Below, piece by piece: positions 59,685 through 64,000 of a DNA stretch of 64,000 nt. Position numbers and translations under genes: made by a program. The notes beneath the pieces are model-generated. The model saw nothing but the letters and a program-made list of their open reading frames with translations, did not search any database and was not told the DNA's origin. How positions within the stretch are numbered: position 1 is the first letter of the stretch; the number at the start of each line of letters is the position of its first letter. The DNA is from Streptomyces fulvorobeus (lineage in GTDB: Bacteria; Actinomycetota; Actinomycetes; Streptomycetales; Streptomycetaceae), in the NCBI RefSeq assembly GCF_013167895.1, contig NZ_BLWC01000001.1, forward strand, positions 6,510,001 to 6,574,000, given 5' to 3'.

Positions 59685-60080
59685 TTGGCAGTTGGGTGTC
59701 GGGTCGGCAGGACCTGGCGGGTGTCTGCTGATCTTGTGCCTGATGACCTGTGGGAACGCATAGCCCCGCTGCTGCCGGTTCGTCCGCCTCGTCGGCACCG
59801 GTATCCCGGGCGGCTGCCGGCTGATGACCGTGCTGCCCTGCGGGGCATCGTGTACGTGTTGCGCAAGGGTGTGAGCTGGCGGGACGTTCCCGCGGAGCTG
59901 GTGGGCTGCAGTGGTGTGACGGCCTGGCGGCGTCTGCGGGACTGGACCGAGGCCGGAGTGCGGCCCCGCCCGCATGAGGTTCTCCTGGCGGAACTGCGTA
60001 AAGAGGGCCTGCTGGAGATGGACGACGCTGCGATCGACGGCTCGCACGTCAGGGCCCTCAAAGACATCTCAGGGGGCTAA
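59685..60080 (+). pseudogene. IS5-family transposase, N-terminal half
   Basis: The frame gives SADLVPDDLWERIAPLLPVR, GIVYVLRKGVSWRDVPAEL, GCSGVTAWRRLRDWTEAG and the first catalytic Asp in DDAAIDGSHVRALK. It then ends in unrelated sequence, with a stop at 60080. The second Asp and Glu are missing. It is a different IS5 copy from the one at 29.8 kb. Confidence 0.75.
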
Positions 60081-60255
60081 GAAGTCAAGCCGGCCTCCTG
60101 GGAGATCGGCTTGTGGGCAAGGAAGCTGGCGATCTTCCATGTCAGCTTTTCGTCGGGCTCCTGCACCAGTTGAGCGTCGATGGTGAACCCGGCCTGGTTC
60201 AGCGACTGCGCAAGCTGGCCTGGAGGGAGGCGATAGGACTCGAAGGACACGGGAA
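60077..60255 (-). pseudogene. methyltransferase C-terminal fragment
   Basis: The minus-strand frame reads LPVSFESYRLPPGQLAQSLN, QAGFTIDAQLVQEPDEKLTW and KIASFLAHKPISQE. This is the usual last strand-helix-strand of class I SAM-dependent methyltransferases (AGF then LVREPDE then LLARKP). It is about 60 residues long and lacks the SAM-binding part. Confidence 0.48.
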
Positions 60256-60270
60256 GGCGGCCGGGGCGGC

Positions 60271-60816
60271 GTGGTGTTCGTTCCGAACGGCGAGGACGGC
60301 CCGGCGGCTCCGACCATCGACCCGGAGCTGGTCGCACGGCGGGCGGCGGCCTCGATGCGCTTGGAGGGCCCGCAGGTGGCCAGCCCCCGGGCCGCGGGGA
60401 CGTATGTGGTCGGGATGCCGATGTGGATGTGGGCCACGCCCTCGTCGACCACGTTCGGGCCGGCCAGCGCGTCGGCCACGGCGGGGGGCGTCACCGTGAC
60501 CGCAACGGCGAAGGTCACGTCGGTGCGGTGGGCGATGGGTGACGGCACGACGGTCACCTGCCGTGGCCCGGGCACCCCGTACGCGAAGTCGCGGGGCAAG
60601 GCCATGTCGCCGGACTGCGGGCACCTCTACGAGCGGCCCTCCTCCGAGCAGCCGGAAGGCCGGTACCAGGGCACCGCGACCGCGACCTGGACCATCACCT
60701 GGAGCGCGCCCGCCCTCAACGACGGCGGCCAGTTCACCGAGACCCGCGCCTCGGAGTTCACCGCCGACGTCCGCGAGGTCCAGGTCGTCAACACCGACTG
60801 CCCGGCACGCCCCTGA
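60271..60816 (+). CDS. conserved protein of Streptomyces plasmids, possibly 5' truncated
   Basis: The 181-residue frame reads VARRAAASMRLEGPQVASPR, TYVVGMPMWMWATPSSTTFG, TVTATAKVTSVRWAMGDGTT, MSPDCGHLYERPSSEQPEGR and RYQGTATATWTITWSAPALN. Proteins of this kind are often labelled ATP/GTP-binding in Streptomyces although no P-loop is visible. The body is a beta-rich, probably extracytoplasmic domain with one Cys pair. Homologues have a leader with a signal sequence, which is missing here, and the 5' side adjoins a methyltransferase scrap. The stop overlaps the first palindrome. Confidence 0.58.
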   Translation: MVFVPNGEDGPAAPTIDPELVARRAAASMRLEGPQVASPRAAGTYVVGMPMWMWATPSSTTFGPASASATAGGVTVTATAKVTSVRWAMGDGTTVTCRGPGTPYAKSRGKAMSPDCGHLYERPSSEQPEGRYQGTATATWTITWSAPALNDGGQFTETRASEFTADVREVQVVNTDCPARP

Positions 60817-61007
60817 CCTGCCATGGTGAGTTTCCATGGTGAGTTTTCGTGGTGGAGGTCGCGGCCGTGGTGAGTTTTCCTGCCGGCCACTCACCATGGC
60901 AGGTCAGCGACATGGGCGGCGCCACTCACCACGACGAATCCGGCGAGTGTGATGTCCAGCCGTCACGCGCAGGGACGGCGGACCGGCCGGTGACGGCTGG
61001 ACATCAC
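60813..61007. repeat. two perfect 18-base inverted repeats
   Basis: CTGACCTGCCATGGTGAG at 60813-60830 is exactly inverted at 60890-60907 (59-base gap). GTGATGTCCAGCCGTCAC at 60949-60966 is exactly inverted at 60990-61007 (23-base gap). TGGTGAGT occurs three times inside or at the edge of the first pair (60824, 60837, 60868), and its inverse ACTCACCA twice (60889, 60924). Confidence 0.7.
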
Positions 61008-61136
61008 GCGTCCATCGGGGCCGCCGTGCTGGCTGCTGCGCTCGCCCGCCCGAGGTCACACAGGGGGTCGCACAGGATGTTGCCCCCCCGGTATCCGGGA
61101 GCCTCGCGTACCCGCAGGTCAGACCCCGATTTGCGT

Positions 61137-61482
61137 GTGGTGAGTGCTCGGACTTCCCCTCTTCTACCTGGCTGCCTGGCTATGGGTGGTGGGTGGGGTG
61201 GGTGTGGTGGCGGTGGGCGGGCGTGGTCTCGGGGAAGGCGGGCGGCGCTGCGCTGGCTCCAGAGGGCTGCGCCGCCCGATGGGCGCCGCAGCGGCCAGAC
61301 CGGACGGGGCCCCACTATCCCCTCCACTATCCGATCCGCTATGCCCTCCACGATCTGCTCCGCTATCTCCTCCACTTTCAGGCGCGCATGGACTCGCCCG
61401 CCGCCTGCACAATCCCAGGTCAACCTCCGGTTTTCCCGTGGTGAGTGCTCGGACTTCCCCTCTTCTACCTGGCTGCCTGGCT
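61137..61482. repeat. 45-base direct repeats spaced 301 bases
   Basis: GTGGTGAGTGCTCGGACTTC and the next 25 bases at 61137-61181 recur identically at 61438-61482. A second shared block, CGTGGTCTCGGGGAAG, follows each copy at 61222 and 61515. A relative of that block (GGTGGTCTCGGGAAGCGGGT) lies at about 5490. Confidence 0.7.
61311..61382. repeat. six tandem 12-base units
   Basis: The units are CCCACTATCCCC, TCCACTATCCGA, TCCGCTATGCCC, TCCACGATCTGC, TCCGCTATCTCC and TCCACTTTCAGG. The consensus is roughly TCCRCTATCYSC. On the minus strand they would encode the repeating peptide VEEIAEQIVEGIADRIVEGI. They could be iteron-like binding sites or a coding repeat. Confidence 0.6.
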
Positions 61483-62182
61483 GTGGGGGCGGGGTGGTGG
61501 TGGCTGGTGTTGGGCGTGGTCTCGGGGAAGACGGGGCGGCGCTGCGCTGGCACCTTCTCCGGCCCGACGCGGGGCGCCGGGCCGACCGCAGGGCATGGCC
61601 GGGCCGTGCGCGGCGGCGGGCTCTACTCAGGGGCCGGCCCCTGCGCCTGGTGCTCGTCCTCGAGGGCGTACGCGGCCCGGGCGGCGCGGACGGCCCGCTC
61701 CCACGTGCTCGCGCCGCCGCCGTGCGCGCGGGCCAGACGGGCGGCCAGAACACGCCGGTAGCCACCTGCCCGGCCCGCCCTCCAGCATCGCCGCCCGCCT
61801 GCTCCTGGCCACCCACCACGCACTCACCACACCACTCGGCCAGCCCCTGCCCAACGGCCCCCGCGTCTCCACCACCGCAGCCCGCTCCCGCTCCACCACC
61901 ACCCCCGACACGGCCCCGCTGAAACAGCCCGCCCCCACCGAACCCGCCACGCCCGCCCACCGCCAGCAGACCGCCCCCGCACCACGACAGGGACGCGGAC
62001 GATAGACCCGTCCGTTCGGGATCCCGCCCGCACACCAGTGCGATGCTCGCGCATCGGGACCGGTCCCGCAGCGGATGAGAGATGCTCGGCCTCAGCTCGG
62101 AGTGTGGTCGACGGCCGGTGGAGTTCGCCAGGGTCGATCGCGCGTCGCTTCGATCCCGGTTCATGATCAGAAAGGGGAGGAC

Positions 62183-62563
62183 GTGCACGTAATATCACGC
62201 ACAGCTCGACTGGGGGCTGCTACCGCCCTGGCCGTTGGCGGGCTAACCGGTGTGTCCGCGGCACCTGCCAGCGCCGCGCCTGCTTCCGCCCAGTCGTGTT
62301 TCGGCGACGCCGTCAATTACACGTCGTTCGCGGTGGCGTGGCCGAGTAGTGGCTGGGCCCGGACGACCACTTCCTGCGCAGACATCAATGTCAGGCCCGA
62401 TCGGGAAGTCATTGTGCGTACCTGCTTCAAGGTCACTGGAACGTGTAACGCCGGACGCATCGCCAGCCCCAATGTCTGGACTGTCGCCGCATCCAATGTG
62501 CGCGATGGCGCTGAATACCGCCTCTACTTCAGTGAGGACAACAGGGGCCAGGTTGCTCACTGA
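62183..62563 (+). CDS. small secreted protein
   Basis: GTG 62183 follows AGGGGAGGAC, an excellent ribosome binding site, within a frame open from 62075. The 126-residue precursor has a signal peptide (RTARLGAATALAVGGLTGVS, cleavage near ASA-AP). The mature part has four Cys residues (QSCFGDAV, TTSCADIN, VRTCFKVTG, GTCNAGRI) that suit two disulfides, and a beta-rich ending NVRDGAEYRLYFSEDNRG. Function unknown. Confidence 0.7.
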   Translation: MHVISRTARLGAATALAVGGLTGVSAAPASAAPASAQSCFGDAVNYTSFAVAWPSSGWARTTTSCADINVRPDREVIVRTCFKVTGTCNAGRIASPNVWTVAASNVRDGAEYRLYFSEDNRGQVAH

Positions 62564-62696
62564 GTGAGGCGCCTGGCGAGGGCACAGGGCGGGAACAAGC
62601 GCATCGGCAGCGTTCTGCGTTCGGGCTTCAGACTCAGATGTGAGCTCCGGCGTCACGTCTGAAGCCCCGCCCCAGCGCCCCGTGTGGGGCCAGGGC

Positions 62697-62721
62697 GGCG
62701 GTCGGTTGCGCGCCGACCGCC
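62697..62721 (+). terminator. hairpin downstream of the secreted-protein gene
   Basis: GGCGGTCGG pairs perfectly with CCGACCGCC around TTGCGCG. It lies 134 bases after the previous stop and just before the next coding frame. Confidence 0.4.
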
Positions 62722-62745
62722 CACCTGGGTCCTCAGCAGACGACC

Positions 62746-63309
62746 GTTAAGGCGCTCATCCATAAAGTTGGCGAACTGGACGAGTCTCAGCTTGCGGCGG
62801 CGGCCGCGGCCGCTGGCTGGCAAGCCCGCCTTGCGGCGCTGACTGCAGCGGTCGAGGCCCACGGAAGCACGATGGAGGCGCTTCAACAGCGCTTGGAGAG
62901 CCTGGACAAATTGCCGGCTTCCTCATCGAAACGTCAGCTCACCAAAGATCTGCGTGAAGCTGTCGCCGCTGAAGCTGAGCACCGTGTTACTGCTGCGAAG
63001 GAGCGGGCCGATGCAGCACGAGGTGCGGCGGCTCACCAAGCAGAGTCCGCAAGGCAAGACATCCAGACCAGGGAGTACCTGGGGCACCGACAGCTGGTTT
63101 TGGCGGAGGCATTCGTTTTTCAGATGAGGGGGATCTTCCGTCTGGCCCGCCGCCGCACGTTCTTCGGCGCTTTGCTCTTGCTGGCCGGTGCGTCGCTGTA
63201 CGCCAGTGTTCTCCCGGCAGGAGAAGACAAACCCAAGCCGCCGGGCACTACTCAAGAGAGCCCGGCTCCAATAGAGGGACCTGACTCAGCACACAGCCTT
63301 CACGAGTAG
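62746..63309 (+). CDS. coiled-coil protein with one transmembrane helix, start unclear
   Basis: The frame reads as coding from about 62746 (ALIHKVGELDESQLAAAAAA, ARLAALTAAVEAHGSTMEAL), although the first ATG is at 62872 and no GTG or TTG lies upstream in frame. A long coiled coil follows (RQLTKDLREAVAAEAEHRVT, AAKERADAARGAAAHQAESA), then a membrane helix (FFGALLLLAGASLYASVLPA) and a short Pro-rich tail. The missing start suggests that the 5' end was lost. Function unknown; it resembles phage or plasmid scaffold proteins in layout only. Confidence 0.5.
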   Translation, partial: VKALIHKVGELDESQLAAAAAAAGWQARLAALTAAVEAHGSTMEALQQRLESLDKLPASSSKRQLTKDLREAVAAEAEHRVTAAKERADAARGAAAHQAESARQDIQTREYLGHRQLVLAEAFVFQMRGIFRLARRRTFFGALLLLAGASLYASVLPAGEDKPKPPGTTQESPAPIEGPDSAHSLHE

Positions 63310-63477
63310 CCCCAGAGGGCGGATAACGGACAGGGTTGAAAGCAGGGCCCCGGCAAAGTCGTCTGGTGGCTCTGTGACGTGGGGTTTTGCAGGGCGGTGA
63401 GGTGCGCGGGCGTGTTCCGGTCCGGTTGGATGGAGGTTCCTACGCCTTCTGTCCGACCAGGGGAAAACGCCCGCGCC

Positions 63478-64000
63478 ATGCCATCGTCCCGCATTTCCGC
63501 GCCTGTCCGCACGTCCGTCCCGGATCACGAGCTCCTCGTCGAGCTCCTCGGCCGAATACCCGATCCGCGCCGGCGGCGGGGGGTCCGTCATCCGGTGGGT
63601 GCCCTGCTCGCGGTCGCGGTGTGCGCGGTGATCTCCGGAGCACGGGGCTTCACGGCGATCGGGGAGTGGGCCCGGGACGCCGGGGCGGTGGCTTTGACAC
63701 GGCTGGGCCTGGAACGGGAGTCGGTGGACGAGTCGACATTGCGGCGTCTGTTCGCGAGGCTGGACGCGGACCGTCTTGACCTGGTCCTGGGGGCCTGGGC
63801 TGCGACGCGGACCGCGCTCGTGGCGGGCCGACGGGTGATTGCGATCGACGGCAAAACCGTCCGGGGCGCACGCGGCGGCGGCTCCCCGGCCCCGCACCTG
63901 GTCGCGGCGCTCGCTCACGGGTCAGGAGCGGTGCTCGGCCAGGTCGCGGTGAAGGAGAAGAGCAACGAGATCCCGGCGGCCCGGGAACTTCTGGCAGTCC
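63478..64000 (+). CDS. ISAs1-family transposase, 3' end outside the window
   Basis: From ATG 63478 the frame is open to the window edge (174 codons). It has HELLVELLGRIPDPRRRRGV, HPVGALLAVAVCAVISGARG, FTAIGEWARDAG, SVDESTLRRLFARLDADRLD and the first catalytic Asp in RRVIAIDGKTVRGARG, followed by PAPHLVAALAHGSGAVLGQV and KEKSNEIPAARELL. This is the conserved start of ISAs1 (H-repeat-associated) transposases. The rest of the DDE core lies beyond 64000. Confidence 0.9.
   Translation, partial: MPSSRISAPVRTSVPDHELLVELLGRIPDPRRRRGVRHPVGALLAVAVCAVISGARGFTAIGEWARDAGAVALTRLGLERESVDESTLRRLFARLDADRLDLVLGAWAATRTALVAGRRVIAIDGKTVRGARGGGSPAPHLVAALAHGSGAVLGQVAVKEKSNEIPAARELLAV

Larger units (their letters stand above)
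61008..62182. other. repeat-rich, GC-skewed region without a supported gene
   Basis: Long frames are open on both strands, but this is expected at such GC content, and none has a family look over its length. A minus-strand piece at 61623-61823 (STWERAVRAARAAYALEDEH) is the best coding candidate, perhaps the tail of a plasmid protein. The region contains the 12-base tandem array and the 301-base-spaced direct repeats listed separately. Confidence 0.4.

Noticed and set aside
29786..60080. The two IS5 halves (29.8 kb and 59.7 kb) as one split element
   Set aside because: Around the shared catalytic Asp the sequences differ (ACVDGSHIRAKKG against AAIDGSHVRALK), so they come from different IS5 copies.
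61311..61382. CRISPR array
   Set aside because: The units are contiguous 12-mers with no spacers.
60813..61510. Streptomyces telomere end
   Set aside because: Palindromes are present, but the region is internal to the window and the tightly packed GC-rich hairpins with purine loops typical of telomeres are not seen.
61004..62188. Minus-strand 394-codon frame in the repeat region
   Set aside because: Low-complexity Pro/Arg/Gly translation of GC-skewed repeats; no family look or convincing start. Described as a non-coding, repeat-rich region instead.
1..64000. tRNA or rRNA genes
   Set aside because: No cloverleaf with a TTC-A-anticodon-arm pattern or rRNA-like conserved stretch was noticed. 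This is an eye check only; a covariance-model search would settle it.

Overview
The window reads as accessory DNA from a Streptomyces. Base composition is high GC throughout, GTG and TTG starts are common, and the gene families are typical of the genus: a CBM2-Fn3-GH18 chitinase with a DasR-type promoter, DUF1906, DUF6126, DUF4259, MmyB-type regulators, small secreted proteins and RHS/LamG pairs. The density of broken insertion sequences, truncated genes and plasmid-type genes (a terminal-protein Tpg fragment, a ParA fragment with an intact ParB) suggests a chromosome arm or an integrated, rearranged linear plasmid. No tRNA, rRNA or CRISPR array is visible.

Layout. 1-5.1 kb: DUF3253 tail, a small conserved protein, a transposase remnant fused into a truncated aldehyde dehydrogenase, a DJ-1/PfpI gene divergent from a frameshifted MmyB regulator, then broken methyltransferase and NUDIX genes. 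5.1-8.9 kb: IS scraps, a two-gene cassette followed by a dense palindrome array, an intact IS5-like transposase, and two conserved hypotheticals. 9.1-17.6 kb: chitinase, secreted proteins, a Tpg fragment and a three-gene DUF1906 operon. 18.1-25.9 kb: broken ABC permease and endonuclease VII genes, an ISL3 element carrying a DUF4259 passenger, a TnsA remnant, a broken XRE regulator and a HAD hydrolase. 26.3-30.4 kb: an AlbA_2 (Schlafen-like) protein, a membrane coiled-coil protein and a graveyard of gene ends.

30.7-35.8 kb is the most interesting part. It is a compact leftward five-gene unit: a Pycsar-type membrane effector (PycTM/DUF5706), a Crp/Fnr cyclic-nucleotide-binding regulator, a class III nucleotide cyclase with its catalytic residues present, a large P-loop-like protein with a degenerate Walker A motif, and a partner protein whose start overlaps the stop of the large gene. 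The simplest reading is a cyclic-nucleotide anti-phage system with extra regulatory and NTPase parts. The cyclase tail and the N-terminal region of the large protein share a short motif that could join them.

36.0-50.0 kb holds an IS256 element, a CdiI-like immunity gene, and a LamG protein plus giant RHS polymorphic toxin with an adjacent putative immunity gene. 50.0-64.0 kb holds parAB remnants, small secreted proteins, a 1.3-kaa HTH-nSTAND1-WD40 protein, IS fragments, a repeat- and palindrome-rich stretch (60.8-61.5 kb) that no gene explains, and an ISAs1 transposase running off the end.

Caution: many otherwise intact genes are broken by a shift that one extra base in a short G/C run would repair. 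Some of these pseudogenes may be sequence errors rather than biology. A separate set carries genuine in-frame stop codons.
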